Positions 1-8,214 of a stretch of DNA of 37,748 bases are shown here, in pieces. This DNA comes from Solihabitans fulvus. Lineage in GTDB: Bacteria > Actinomycetota > Actinomycetes > Mycobacteriales > Pseudonocardiaceae. The position numbers and the translations under genes were made by a program. Position 1 is the first letter of the stretch, and each line of letters begins with the position of its first letter. The DNA is taken from positions 1-37,748 of the forward strand of contig NZ_VUOB01000078.1 of assembly GCF_008386585.1 (NCBI RefSeq). The letters run 5' to 3'. The notes beneath the pieces are model-generated. The model was not told the DNA's origin. It saw only the letters and a program-made list of their open reading frames with translations, and did no database searches.

Positions 1-785
1 ACCACGCCGCCGTCGGCGTCGGGCCGCACCTGGGACGGCACGCCCCCGGTCTCGGCGAGCCGGGTGTGCGTGCCGTTGCCGTCGACCCGCACCAAGCCGA
101 CGGCGTCGGCCGCGACGAAGCCGCCCCGCACCGGTACCGCTGAGGTGAACTGACCGGGCAGTTCGGTCCGCGCGCTGAGCGTGCCGGTCGCCGCGTCCAC
201 GGTCAGCACGCCCGTCCGGCCGAGATCCTGGTCGGCGCCCTGGGTGAGCGTCGCGGTCTCGTCGACACCGCAACCGGGGTTGTAGTAGGCGAGCGTCGTG
301 CGGATCGGAAGCCGGGTCACCGTGCCGGAGCGGAGATCGACCGTTGCCGTGTAGCCGCCCCTACCGAACAGCGCCTCTCTGTTGGTGAAGGTGCGCGGGG
401 CGTACACGACGACGGCCCTGTTCCCTGAGCCGGTGACGCAGGTGTTGCCGATCCACTGGTCGGCATCGACGCCGGGTTGGGACAACGTGGCGACGGTCCG
501 CCAGCTGTAGCCGGTCCTCGCCTCGGCGACCATGACGTGGAAGCCGGTCGCGTCGCCGTTGGTGGTCAGGAGTCGGTCGTCGGAGGACTGCCAGCCCTTG
601 CCGAGTAGCTCGTCGCGTCTGCTCGGCTCGGTGGTGGACGGTTCCGTCGGCGGCGTGGCCGGCTGGCTCGCCTGCGCGGGCGCGGCATGGCCGTCGGGGC
701 TCGGGTCGGCCTGCGCGGTGGCAAACGGCAGCGTCAGCAGCACCGTGGTGAGGCAGGTCAGCCGCATTGCTCTGAGTCTTCGCAC
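1..785 (-). CDS. Secreted protein, N-terminal part only (paralogue of the gene ending at 884)
   Basis: This gene is cut by the left window edge; about 261 N-terminal residues are visible and no stop is reached. I chose the GTG at 785: it follows GGGAGA at a good distance and gives a signal peptide starting MRRLRAMRLTCL and ending near ATAQA, so the product should be exported. The mature part lines up almost residue for residue with residues 30-290 of the next gene upstream, sharing RDELLG-GWQSS-DRL, FHVMVAEARTGYSWRT and VDADQWIGN. The region alternates short beta-like stretches with VxTxTG turns, suggesting a propeller-like or substrate-binding fold; I do not recognise a named domain. An ATG at 767 is a possible alternative start. 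Whether the paralogue also carries a transglycosylase domain lies outside the window. Confidence 0.8.
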   Translation of the reverse strand, partial: MRRLRAMRLTCLTTVLLTLPFATAQADPSPDGHAAPAQASQPATPPTEPSTTEPSRRDELLGKGWQSSDDRLLTTNGDATGFHVMVAEARTGYSWRTVATLSQPGVDADQWIGNTCVTGSGNRAVVVYAPRTFTNREALFGRGGYTATVDLRSGTVTRLPIRTTLAYYNPGCGVDETATLTQGADQDLGRTGVLTVDAATGTLSARTELPGQFTSAVPVRGGFVAADAVGLVRVDGNGTHTRLAETGGVPSQVRPDADGGV

Positions 786-807
786 TTGTCTCTCCCAGAG
801 ACGATGA

Positions 808-842
808 GAGGCGACCCGACCGCGATGGGGCCGGGTCGCCTC
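808..842 (-). terminator. Hairpin between the two paralogous secreted-protein genes
   Basis: GAGGCGACCCG at 808-818 pairs perfectly with CGGGTCGCCTC at 832-842 around a 13-nt loop. It lies 42 bp after the stop of the 884 gene and 22 bp before the next start. No T-run follows on the minus strand. It could therefore be a factor-dependent terminator or a leader hairpin of the downstream paralogue. Confidence 0.5.
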
Positions 843-866
843 GGGAATTACGGTGACTGGTCCTTT

Positions 867-876
867 ACACAGGTGT
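867..876. promoter_or_regulatory. ACACAGGTGT element upstream of the left paralogue
   Basis: A near-palindromic decamer lies 82 bp upstream of the GTG at 785. The same decamer in reverse orientation (ACACCTGTGT, 4353-4362) lies 92 bp upstream of the paralogue's GTG. Similar placement before two duplicated genes suggests a shared operator. It may equally be leftover sequence from the duplication. Confidence 0.35.
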
Positions 877-883
877 CTTTGAC

Positions 884-3800
884 CTAGAAGTCCCAGGTCA
901 TCGAGTAGTCAGGCGGTGCAGGAGACCAGTCACAGGTGCTCTGGACAATGGTCGCGTCGTCGGCGGTACTGCCGTTGGCGACCTTGAGACACTTGCCGCT
1001 CTGCCAGTTGTAGAACGGCGCTCCGACGACGGGCGAGGAGCCCATGCTGATCGAGCCAGACCAGATCTGACTGTGTTTCGCCCCGGTGCCATCGCAGGCA
1101 CCGGCCTCGGCGGGAGCGCCGTCGTCCAGCCGACCGCCGGCCACCTCCAGGCAGGTGCCGCTGCCGCGGTTGATGATCTGGTAGTCGTTGAGTTCCAGCT
1201 TGCTGCTGGCATCCGTGTGGTGGCCGATGTATCTGACCACCCAGTTGTCGGTGAAGTTGTTGGAGCACGTGCGTTGTTTCGCCGGCGAGACCGTGTCGAC
1301 CTGGTTGTTGAGCACCAGGCACTTGGCGCTGTTCTCGTTCACGACTCGCGTGATGCGGTCATTGGGCTGGGCGATGTAGGCCGGCGGCGTGAACGCCACG
1401 GCGTCGTAGACGACCAGGTCGCTGCCCGTGCCGCCGGCGGCGATGTTGGTGAGCCGCACGATCGGGGCGTTGTCGAAGTTGAACTCCCCGAGCGAGATCC
1501 AGGCGTCGCCGCCGTTCGAGTTCTGTGAGATGTCGATGGGGACGACACCGGTGGCGGTCGTGATCTCGTAGTGCGCCGCTGTCGTGCGACCGGTTCGGCC
1601 AGGGATGAACACCGACACCGTGGATCGGCCCTGTAGCTTCTTGCCGAGCGTCCAGGTCCCGGCGACCTTCAGTTTCTGGGCGAGGTCGCCGTCGCTTCTG
1701 GTGTGACTCATCCAGAAGTGCGCCCCGAGACCACCGCCGATCTGGTGCAGGTCGATCTTGGACGCCTCGCGTCCCGCGCTGTCCGTGCCGAAGGCGAGAT
1801 CGAAACTGCCCGATGCGATCGGCCGGGCGCAGTTGTTGTCGCGCACCGGCGTGACGGTGGCAGGAAGGTCGTCGATGATCAACGATTCATCGATGCCGGG
1901 GCGGGTGACGGGCCCCGTGGCATCGCACTTGGGCGGGTAGCTGACGCCCGCGTCCGGCTCTCCCGCGTACGCCGGGTAGTCGTAACGGATGTACTCGTTG
2001 CCACACAGGTAGCCGCAGTCGGTCTTCCACTTCGCGGAGTCGTGCCACCAGCACTTGAAGTCGGCCCGCCCGCACCTGGGCAAGGTCAGGCCACAGTTGT
2101 TGCTGTCACTACAGAACAGCATTGACGGTGGCTTCACGGTCGCCCTGTTGTATGCCGCGCTACTGGTGTCGTTCGGGTCGGGGTTGTCCGTGCCGTTCCA
2201 CCAGGCCGCGCGGAAGAACGGCACCTCGTTGCCGGGGGATTCCCAACCTGACGGCGGGTTCGCGGCGAAGCCCATCACCTTCTCCGGGTAGGGCCAGTAT
2301 TGCGGGGTGGCGAAGTCGTGCGGGTTCATGCCGAACGGCCCCCGGTTGATGTCGTAGTCCGGGTTGGCCGGATTGTTCGTCCAGCCGAGGCCGGACGCGC
2401 CGTCGGCGCCGGGCTCGCTCGCGGAGTGGATGCCCGAGTTGTACGCCCAGGCGGCGAAGAACCAGTTCTCGATCTTGGATGGATCGTTGTCGTTGATCTT
2501 CATATTGAGGTCTTGCAGCGCGTTCCACTTCTTCTGCAGGAGTTGGAGGCCGGCGGCGACGTTCGCGGCGTAGTCGGTGCCGATGGCGACCTGCTGCTCA
2601 TGCGGCAGCGGAACGTCGTTCGGGTTGCTCGGGCTCGGTTTGCCCGGCAGCCGCATGCCGTCGGTGAGCTGGGAGACTCCGTATCCGCAGTCGGACTTGG
2701 ACCAGTCGATGTCCCAGTCATCGGCCTCAGTGGCGTTGTAGATGTTCACGCCGTAGTAGTTGCCGATCTGCGCGTTGCCGTACTCGCCGGGCATGGTGTA
2801 GCGGCTCGCCTGCCACAGATTGGACTCCTGGCCCAGGATGCCGAGCAATACCTGCGCCGGCACCTGGCCGTTATTCGTGTTCTTCAGCGCGACGGGCGGG
2901 AACATCCCCTGTGGGGTGTAGGCGCTGATCCCGTTGTTGTGCCAGTTCGAGCCTCTGGTGACGATGAGGTCGCCCTTGACCGCCATGTCGGCCGCCCATT
3001 CCACCTGCTTGGGCTTGGGCTGGTACACCTGCACGGTCGGGTCGTTGCGTGGCACGGCGCAGACGTGGTCCGCGTCCACTGGGGACGATCGTGGCGTGAG
3101 TCCGGCGGCTGGGTCGACTGTGAAACCGATCTGCTTGCCGGTCTTCGTACTGTTCGCCGCGATGTGCACGCGGTCCGGCACGGTCGGGTTCGCGGACGGG
3201 GAGCCGGCGGCCTTGTCAGCCAAGCGGACGTCCGTCACCACGGTCTCGCCCTGTGTGGAGACCTGGGCGTTGCCCGGCACGTCCAGCCTGGTGACGACAC
3301 CGGGCAGCGACTCGACCTTGGTCGGCTTTCCGGTGAGGAACACCTTGCCTGCGGGCCCCTCGGCCAGGCCGAGGTCGGTCGCCGGGCCGGTGGCCAGGGT
3401 CGCGGCGGCCTGACCGGGCTCGACGACGCGCCGCACCCTGGCGGTGTCGCCGGTGCGATCCATGAAGACGACGCCGCCGTCGGCGTCGGGCCGCAGACGG
3501 TATGCCGTGCCCGAGGTCTCGGCCAGTCGGGTTTGCGTGCCGTTCTGGGCGATCCGCACGAGACCGGTGGCGTCAGCCGCGACGATGCCCTTCGAGGTGG
3601 GCACTGCGGAGGTGATCTGCCCGGTCTGCTCGACGCGATCGGTGAGCGCACCGGTGACTGTGTCCACCGTCCGCATCCCGGTCCTGCCGGCGGCCTCATC
3701 CGTGCTCTGGGTGAGCACGGTGGTCTCGCCGATTCCGCAGCCAGGGTTGTAGTAGGCCAGGGTGGTGCGGACCGGCAGTGTGGTCACCGCGCCAGAGACG

Positions 3801-4261
3801 AGGTCGACCACTGCCGTGTAGCCGCCCCGGCGGAACAGCGACTCCTTGTTGGTGAAGGTGCGCGGGGCGTAGACCACGACGGCTCGTTTGCCTGATCCCG
3901 TCACGCAGGCGTTGCCGATCCACTGGTCCGCGTCGACGCCAGGTTGGGACAGTGTGGCCACGGTCCGCCACGAGTAGCCGGTCCTGGCCTCGGCGACCAT
4001 GACGTGGAAGCCGGTCATGTCGCCATTGGTGGTCCAGAGCCGGTCGCCGGAGGACTGCCAGCCCCTGCCTAACAGCTCGTCCCGCTTGCTCGCATCGACG
4101 ACGGGCGGTTCCACGGGTGGTTTGGCCGGCTGGCCTGCCTGCGCCGCGCCGGGTTTCGGTTGGTTTCCGTCTGGATTCGGCGCAGCCTGCGCGACTGATA
4201 TCGGTGAGATGACCAGTGCGACAGCGGCGCACAGCGCCGCCTTGGCCCAGGTTCTTCGCAC
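884..4261 (-). CDS. Secreted lytic transglycosylase-like protein with golvesin-type and ricin-type lectin domains
   Basis: This is a large exported cell-wall protein of 1125 residues. I start it at the GTG at 4261 (not the ATG at 4354): AGGCAGGAAAC precedes it, and the next residues VRRTWAKAALCAAVALVISP form a signal peptide ending near VAQAA. Rough layout: 40-420, a repeat-rich possible propeller; 455-640, a lysozyme-fold transglycosylase domain with ILGQESNLWQAS (probable catalytic Glu), CGYGVSQLTDGMR and FAAWAYNSG; 640-800, a cysteine-rich linker; 808-965, a golvesin/Xly-type domain (GAHFWMSHTR to LVVYDAVAF); 968-1125, a ricin-B lectin with KCLVLNNQ, CLEVAGGRLDDG and KCLKVANGS repeats. Transglycosylases of this fold cut peptidoglycan glycan strands; the last two domains are usually carbohydrate- or wall-binding. 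The actual substrate is unproven. Confidence 0.87.
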   Translation of the reverse strand: MRRTWAKAALCAAVALVISPISVAQAAPNPDGNQPKPGAAQAGQPAKPPVEPPVVDASKRDELLGRGWQSSGDRLWTTNGDMTGFHVMVAEARTGYSWRTVATLSQPGVDADQWIGNACVTGSGKRAVVVYAPRTFTNKESLFRRGGYTAVVDLVSGAVTTLPVRTTLAYYNPGCGIGETTVLTQSTDEAAGRTGMRTVDTVTGALTDRVEQTGQITSAVPTSKGIVAADATGLVRIAQNGTQTRLAETSGTAYRLRPDADGGVVFMDRTGDTARVRRVVEPGQAAATLATGPATDLGLAEGPAGKVFLTGKPTKVESLPGVVTRLDVPGNAQVSTQGETVVTDVRLADKAAGSPSANPTVPDRVHIAANSTKTGKQIGFTVDPAAGLTPRSSPVDADHVCAVPRNDPTVQVYQPKPKQVEWAADMAVKGDLIVTRGSNWHNNGISAYTPQGMFPPVALKNTNNGQVPAQVLLGILGQESNLWQASRYTMPGEYGNAQIGNYYGVNIYNATEADDWDIDWSKSDCGYGVSQLTDGMRLPGKPSPSNPNDVPLPHEQQVAIGTDYAANVAAGLQLLQKKWNALQDLNMKINDNDPSKIENWFFAAWAYNSGIHSASEPGADGASGLGWTNNPANPDYDINRGPFGMNPHDFATPQYWPYPEKVMGFAANPPSGWESPGNEVPFFRAAWWNGTDNPDPNDTSSAAYNRATVKPPSMLFCSDSNNCGLTLPRCGRADFKCWWHDSAKWKTDCGYLCGNEYIRYDYPAYAGEPDAGVSYPPKCDATGPVTRPGIDESLIIDDLPATVTPVRDNNCARPIASGSFDLAFGTDSAGREASKIDLHQIGGGLGAHFWMSHTRSDGDLAQKLKVAGTWTLGKKLQGRSTVSVFIPGRTGRTTAAHYEITTATGVVPIDISQNSNGGDAWISLGEFNFDNAPIVRLTNIAAGGTGSDLVVYDAVAFTPPAYIAQPNDRITRVVNENSAKCLVLNNQVDTVSPAKQRTCSNNFTDNWVVRYIGHHTDASSKLELNDYQIINRGSGTCLEVAGGRLDDGAPAEAGACDGTGAKHSQIWSGSISMGSSPVVGAPFYNWQSGKCLKVANGSTADDATIVQSTCDWSPAPPDYSMTWDF

Positions 4262-4347
4262 GACGTTTCCTGCCTCTCGTTTTCGGGCACGCGAAACTCG
4301 CCCTCCGACAAAGGGGTGTGGTGATGGAGAGGATGGGACATTCGTTA

Positions 4348-4367
4348 GGTGCACACCTGTGTGCGCC
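4348..4367. promoter_or_regulatory. Inverted repeat upstream of the transglycosylase-like gene
   Basis: GGTGCACAC and GTGTGCGCC form 9-bp arms (one G-T wobble) around a 2-nt centre and contain the ACACCTGTGT core also found at 867-876. Upstream on the minus strand a TTGACC hexamer (about 4403-4408) is followed 17 nt later by TTAGCT, a plausible promoter. The repeat would then lie just after the transcription start, a usual repressor position. Confidence 0.4.
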
Positions 4368-4533
4368 CGATCCCGTTGCCAGCTAACCGAGGTCTCAAGA
4401 CATGGTCAAGTTCTTGTGAGTCGTCACCCGAATGGCCCACGCGGCAGGACGCTCGGTATCGGCCGCCTTCGATGATCCGTTGTGTGGCAACACTTCTGGC
4501 GTATTGACGAAAGCGTCCGATGTGTTCAGGCGC

Positions 4534-4566
4534 GAAAAGGAGCCCGGCGCGGTGTGCGCCGAGCTC
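4534..4566 (-). terminator. Intrinsic terminator after ponA1
   Basis: An 11-bp stem (4540-4550 with 4556-4566, one G-U pair on the minus strand) has a 5-nt loop and is followed on the minus strand by CCTTTTCG, a short U-run that is uncommon in this high-GC DNA. It lies about 80 bp beyond the ponA1 stop and is the second of two hairpins there. Confidence 0.75.
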
Positions 4567-4591
4567 CCCGAACTCGCCACCGACCAGACAG

Positions 4592-4631
4592 CCGAATGGG
4601 CCCCGCGCTGGTGTGCGCGAGACCCATTCGG
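4592..4631 (-). terminator. Long hairpin directly after ponA1
   Basis: CCGAATGGG (4592-4600) pairs perfectly with CCCATTCGG (4623-4631). An inner CGCGC/GCGCG helix extends the stem. It begins 13 bp past the ponA1 stop codon and stands in tandem with the U-tailed hairpin at 4534-4566, giving a double terminator. Confidence 0.6.
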
Positions 4632-4644
4632 TCGGATCGGGCTG

Positions 4645-7560
4645 TCAGCCCCCTGTCTGGGCTTCCGTTCCTGGTGTGAAGTTGTTGCCGCCGGCACCCT
4701 GACCGTTGCCGGTGTTGCCTGTCGGCGGTCCGCCCGTGGTGGGGCAGATCAGCGGCTTGCACGGGGGCGTCTGGTGGGTCGGCGGTGTCGTCGTCGTGGT
4801 TTCGCGCGGCGGAGTCGGCTGCGTGGTGGTGTTCGCCGGCGGGTTGTTCGTCGGCTGCTGGTCCTGCGGGGGGTCCGCCGGCTTGGTGTCCGAGGCCGGC
4901 GGCGGCGGCGTGCTCGGCTTGCCCATCTCCTTGGAGACCTTCGTGAACGTCTGCTTCTCGCTGCCGTTCAGGTAGTTGCTCATGAACTTCTGCCACATCT
5001 TGCCCGGCAGACCGGAACCACCGATGTCCTTGTTGTCCTTGTCGATGATCGGGGCGTACTGCTCGGACCCGACCCACACGGCCGCCGAGACGGCGGGGGT
5101 GTAGCCGACCGTCCACGCGGCCAGGTTGTGGGTGGTGCCTTCGAAGTCCTGGGTACCGGTCTTGAGCGCGGTGGGCCGGTCGTCGGTCAGCTTCAGCTTC
5201 CACTGCTCCGCCCCGGTAGACAGCGACTCAGTGACCGTCCGCGCGATGTCGGCGTTCTTGGTCGGATCGGGGTCGAAGGCCGGTGTCGCGGTGTCGACGT
5301 GGGTGTAGGTCGTCGAACCGTCCGAGGCCACCAGTTTGCTGATGAAGAAGGACGTGTGCCGCTGCCCGTCGTTGGCGAAACTGGCGTACGCGGTCGCCAT
5401 GTCGATCGGGCGAACCCGCGTCTTACCACCGCCGATGGCGATGTTGATGTCAGGCGGTCCGCCGTCCTCGCCGACCAGCAGCGGAACCTTCTTGTCGCCC
5501 TGCGCGATCTCCTTGGGTATACCGGCATCCCAGGCGGCCTGAGCAGCCCCCTGCGGAAGCACGTGCTCGGCGATGATCCGCGAGAAGGTCGTGTTGATCG
5601 ACCACCGCATGGCGTCGCGGATGGAGCAGTCTGGGTCGCAGTCGTAGTGCGCCTGCGCGTTGCGCACTTTCTGAGACGCGTTGCCGCCCGTTGGCAGGTA
5701 CGGGCCGGTCGACGGGAGCCGATCGTTGAGGCCCATACCCTTCCGCAGGGCGCCGACCAGGTCGAATGGTTTGAACGACGAACCGGGGTTCTGGACCATG
5801 TTCGCGTAGTCCGAACCTCGCGAGACGGTGCCGCCGACATACGCGAGCACTCCTCCGCTGTTCGGCGAGACGGCGACCAGCGCCTGCTTCAGCTTGTCCG
5901 TCGGCTGGCCGGTCATAACCTCGTCCACGGCCTTCTCGGCCGCGTCCTGGGCCTTGGGGTCGATCGTCGTGTAGATCTTCAGGCCCTGCTGGAACGCCTT
6001 GTCCAGCGTCATGCCGGGGACGGTGCCGCCTTCCAGTTCATCGACGATGCGGTTCTGGATGACCGCCTTGGGGCCCTGTGCCGTCTTGGGCTGGGTCTCC
6101 TTGACGTCCTTCGGCTTGGGGAACTGCTCCTTGTCGTGCTCGGCCTGGGTGATCCAGCCCTTCTGGAGCATCTGGTCCCAGGTGAACTTCCAGCGGCCCT
6201 CGGCGTAGCCGGGCTCGGTGTCCATCCTGGACGGGCCCTGGATCGCACCGCCGAGCAGCGCGGCCTCCGACGGCGTGATGTCCTTGAGTTCCTTGCCGTA
6301 GTACGCCTGCGCGGCAGCCTTGATGCCGTACGAGCCCCGCCCGAAGAAGACGATGTTCGCGTACGACTGGAAGATGGTCTGCTTGTCCTCTTCCTTGGTC
6401 ATCTTGTAGGACTTGACCAGCTCCGTGAACTTCCTGGAGAGCGTCGGGTCCTCGTTCGTGGTGGCCTTCTTGATGTACTGCTGGGTGATGCCGGAGCCAC
6501 CGCTGTGCCCGCCGGTGGCCTGGAGCCAGACCGCGCGGAAGATCGCCTTGACGTCGAAGCCCGGGTTCTCCCAGAAGCCCGCGTCCTCGGCGCCGAGGAT
6601 GCCGTGCTGGACGTTGTCCGGGATCTCGCTGAACTTCACGAAGCTGTGCGCGCCGCCCTCGGGGACGATCTTGCTCATCTCGCTGCCGTCGGCGTAGTAC
6701 ACCGTGATCGCCTGGTTCTGCGCGGCCGCGACGTCCTCCGGGTTGGGGACGTCGACGTACTGGTAGGCGATGGCGAACGCGACGACCGGGCTGATGATCA
6801 TCAGCCCGAACACGACATAACAGGTGCGCCGGACGCGCCGCCAGATCTTCTTCCTGCGCAGCTTGCGCGCCTCTTCCTCGCTCAGCTCGTCGTCCTCGTC
6901 GACCAGACCCTCGTCGTGCAGGTCGACATCGTCGTCGTACGGGTTGGGCTCGGTGTGGGTGAGCAGCTCCGGCTCGCGCGGCAGTTCGTCCTGCACGGGC
7001 GGCAGCATGACGGTGCGCTCGTCGCCGGGATCGCGGCGCGGCACTCCGCCGGGCATCGGCCGGCCGGGGCCACCGGGCGGGCCGCCCGCCGGAGGGCCAC
7101 CGGGACCGCCGGGACCGCCGGGACCGCCGGGCCGCATGCCGCCGGGCGGCATCGGTGGACGACCGCCGCCAGGACCGCCGGGCCGCATCGGCGGCCCCTG
7201 CTGCGCGGGGAAGCCGTCCGGCGGCGTGGCGGGACGCTGGCCGCCCTGCGGGAACCCGCCGGGGGGCGTGCCGGGGCGCGCCGGGCCGGGGAACCCACCG
7301 GGCGGGGTGCCCGGCCGTCCCTGACCGGGGAAGCCACCGGGCGGCGTGCCGGGGCGGCTCCCGCCCTGCGGGCCGCTTCCCGGCCCCTGCCCCTTGTCGT
7401 CGGCGTCCCAGAGCGGGCTCCAGAAGCCGGTGCGGTCCTCCTCGGACCCACCGGCGCCGTGGCGTCCGCCCTGGTTCTGCTTCCCGGCGAGGTCGGGGTC
7501 CTCGCCGGTCGGCCACTGCGGCTCTCCGCCGCGCTGCCTGTCGTCGTGCTGGTCGTTCAC
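4645..7560 (-). CDS. ponA1: Bifunctional class A penicillin-binding protein (glycosyltransferase/transpeptidase)
   Basis: The product polymerises and cross-links peptidoglycan at the outer face of the membrane. The GTG at 7560 is chosen because GGGAGG lies 7 nt upstream; this gives 971 residues. Layout: 1-235, a cytoplasmic tail rich in Pro/Gly with about four RPGTPPGGFP repeats (69-121), then an acidic stretch and RKLRRKKIWRRVRR; one membrane helix, about 247-267; GT51 glycosyltransferase about 290-450 with the catalytic Glu in GAEDAGFW (E325) and GGSGITQQ; transpeptidase with SxxK in PGSSFKP (S594), SxN in WSINTT (654-656) and KTG (800-802). A Pro/Thr-rich extracellular tail with CKPLICP follows. 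It lies downstream of the DUF5318 gene in the same direction, as I recall for ponA1 in mycobacteria, which supports the symbol. Two hairpins end the transcript. Confidence 0.93.
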   Translation of the reverse strand: MNDQHDDRQRGGEPQWPTGEDPDLAGKQNQGGRHGAGGSEEDRTGFWSPLWDADDKGQGPGSGPQGGSRPGTPPGGFPGQGRPGTPPGGFPGPARPGTPPGGFPQGGQRPATPPDGFPAQQGPPMRPGGPGGGRPPMPPGGMRPGGPGGPGGPGGPPAGGPPGGPGRPMPGGVPRRDPGDERTVMLPPVQDELPREPELLTHTEPNPYDDDVDLHDEGLVDEDDELSEEEARKLRRKKIWRRVRRTCYVVFGLMIISPVVAFAIAYQYVDVPNPEDVAAAQNQAITVYYADGSEMSKIVPEGGAHSFVKFSEIPDNVQHGILGAEDAGFWENPGFDVKAIFRAVWLQATGGHSGGSGITQQYIKKATTNEDPTLSRKFTELVKSYKMTKEEDKQTIFQSYANIVFFGRGSYGIKAAAQAYYGKELKDITPSEAALLGGAIQGPSRMDTEPGYAEGRWKFTWDQMLQKGWITQAEHDKEQFPKPKDVKETQPKTAQGPKAVIQNRIVDELEGGTVPGMTLDKAFQQGLKIYTTIDPKAQDAAEKAVDEVMTGQPTDKLKQALVAVSPNSGGVLAYVGGTVSRGSDYANMVQNPGSSFKPFDLVGALRKGMGLNDRLPSTGPYLPTGGNASQKVRNAQAHYDCDPDCSIRDAMRWSINTTFSRIIAEHVLPQGAAQAAWDAGIPKEIAQGDKKVPLLVGEDGGPPDINIAIGGGKTRVRPIDMATAYASFANDGQRHTSFFISKLVASDGSTTYTHVDTATPAFDPDPTKNADIARTVTESLSTGAEQWKLKLTDDRPTALKTGTQDFEGTTHNLAAWTVGYTPAVSAAVWVGSEQYAPIIDKDNKDIGGSGLPGKMWQKFMSNYLNGSEKQTFTKVSKEMGKPSTPPPPASDTKPADPPQDQQPTNNPPANTTTQPTPPRETTTTTPPTHQTPPCKPLICPTTGGPPTGNTGNGQGAGGNNFTPGTEAQTGG
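7198..7356 (-). repeat. In-frame tandem repeat in ponA1 (RPGTPPGGFP units)
   Basis: Four consecutive 13-14-residue units (three RPGTPPGGFP and one RPATPPDGFP) are encoded by DNA repeats of about 39-42 bp. They are part of the cytoplasmic N-terminal tail of the penicillin-binding protein. The DNA identity between units makes copy-number change likely among strains. Confidence 0.75.
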
Positions 7561-7657
7561 GAAATGGCCTCCCAGACCGACATGCTGCGGCAGCACGTCG
7601 TTCGGTGGTCGTACGCCGCCTGTTTCTCGGGGTGCGGCGTCCGTGGACAGAGGGACC

Positions 7658-8062
7658 TCACTCCGCCGCGGTCCTCCTACGTGGCTTGCTCTCGCGCAGG
7701 CCTCGCGTTCCCAGGACGTACGACTGCACCAGGTGGTTCCAACTACATGTGCGGCACACTTCCACGACGTACACCGAGAACTCCCCGAAGAGGGTAGCCA
7801 TCCGGGTGAGCTCGTCCGCCGTCCTGGCTGATCCGGCCGCGTGCTTGAGCTCGTCGCCGTACACCCAGGAGACCAGCGTGAGCGGCTCCTTGCGACAGAC
7901 CGGGCAGGTCACGTCGCTGGGCTGGCCGTGGAACTTCGCCGCGCGCAGCAGGTAGGGGCTCGCGTCGCAGACCTCGTTCGTCCCGACCCGACCGGAGTAG
8001 ACCTCCGCGAGCAGCGCCCTGCGCTGCAACGCGTAGTCGACGACCTGCCGTTGGGTCCGCAC
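7658..8062 (-). CDS. DUF5318 family protein
   Basis: This is a small actinobacterial protein of unknown function with 134 residues from the GTG at 8062 (VRTQRQVVDYALQRRALL). An ATG at 8134 would add 24 residues, but these do not resemble the family and have no ribosome-binding site. Two pairs of cysteines, CPVC and the CRTC of VEVCRTCSWNHL, look like a zinc site; CDASPYLLRAAKFHG and LTLVSWVYGD are the family signature as I remember it. The gene precedes ponA1 by 97 bp in the same direction, so the two are probably co-transcribed, hinting at a role near the cell wall. It is divergent from the PadR gene, with a palindrome between them. Confidence 0.82.
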   Translation of the reverse strand: MRTQRQVVDYALQRRALLAEVYSGRVGTNEVCDASPYLLRAAKFHGQPSDVTCPVCRKEPLTLVSWVYGDELKHAAGSARTADELTRMATLFGEFSVYVVEVCRTCSWNHLVQSYVLGTRGLRESKPRRRTAAE

Positions 8063-8160
8063 GGCACCAGAGTACGTGGCGACCGCGACGCCTCTATGGG
8101 CCGTTCGGTGCAGCCGGGTGACGGTGTGCCACATCGCACCGTCAAAACAGGTGTTGGATG

Positions 8161-8177
8161 TATCGGACCGATATAGT
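8161..8177. promoter_or_regulatory. Palindromic operator over a -10 box between DUF5318 and the PadR gene
   Basis: TATCGGACCGATA (8161-8173) is a perfect 6-1-6 palindrome. It overlaps TATAGT (8172-8177), a good -10 box for the rightward PadR gene whose start is at 8215. PadR repressors commonly bind their own promoter, so autoregulation and perhaps control of the divergent DUF5318-ponA1 unit is the simplest reading. The binding protein is inferred. Confidence 0.55.
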
Positions 8178-8214
8178 GAGCCGACCCATCGGGAGCTGTG
8201 CTTGGAGGTGACCC

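Noticed and set aside
4432..7797. A very long plus-strand open frame opposite ponA1
   Set aside because: It is an antisense by-product of G/C-ending codons; its translation is Arg/Val/Gly-rich without any domain, while the minus strand carries all penicillin-binding motifs.
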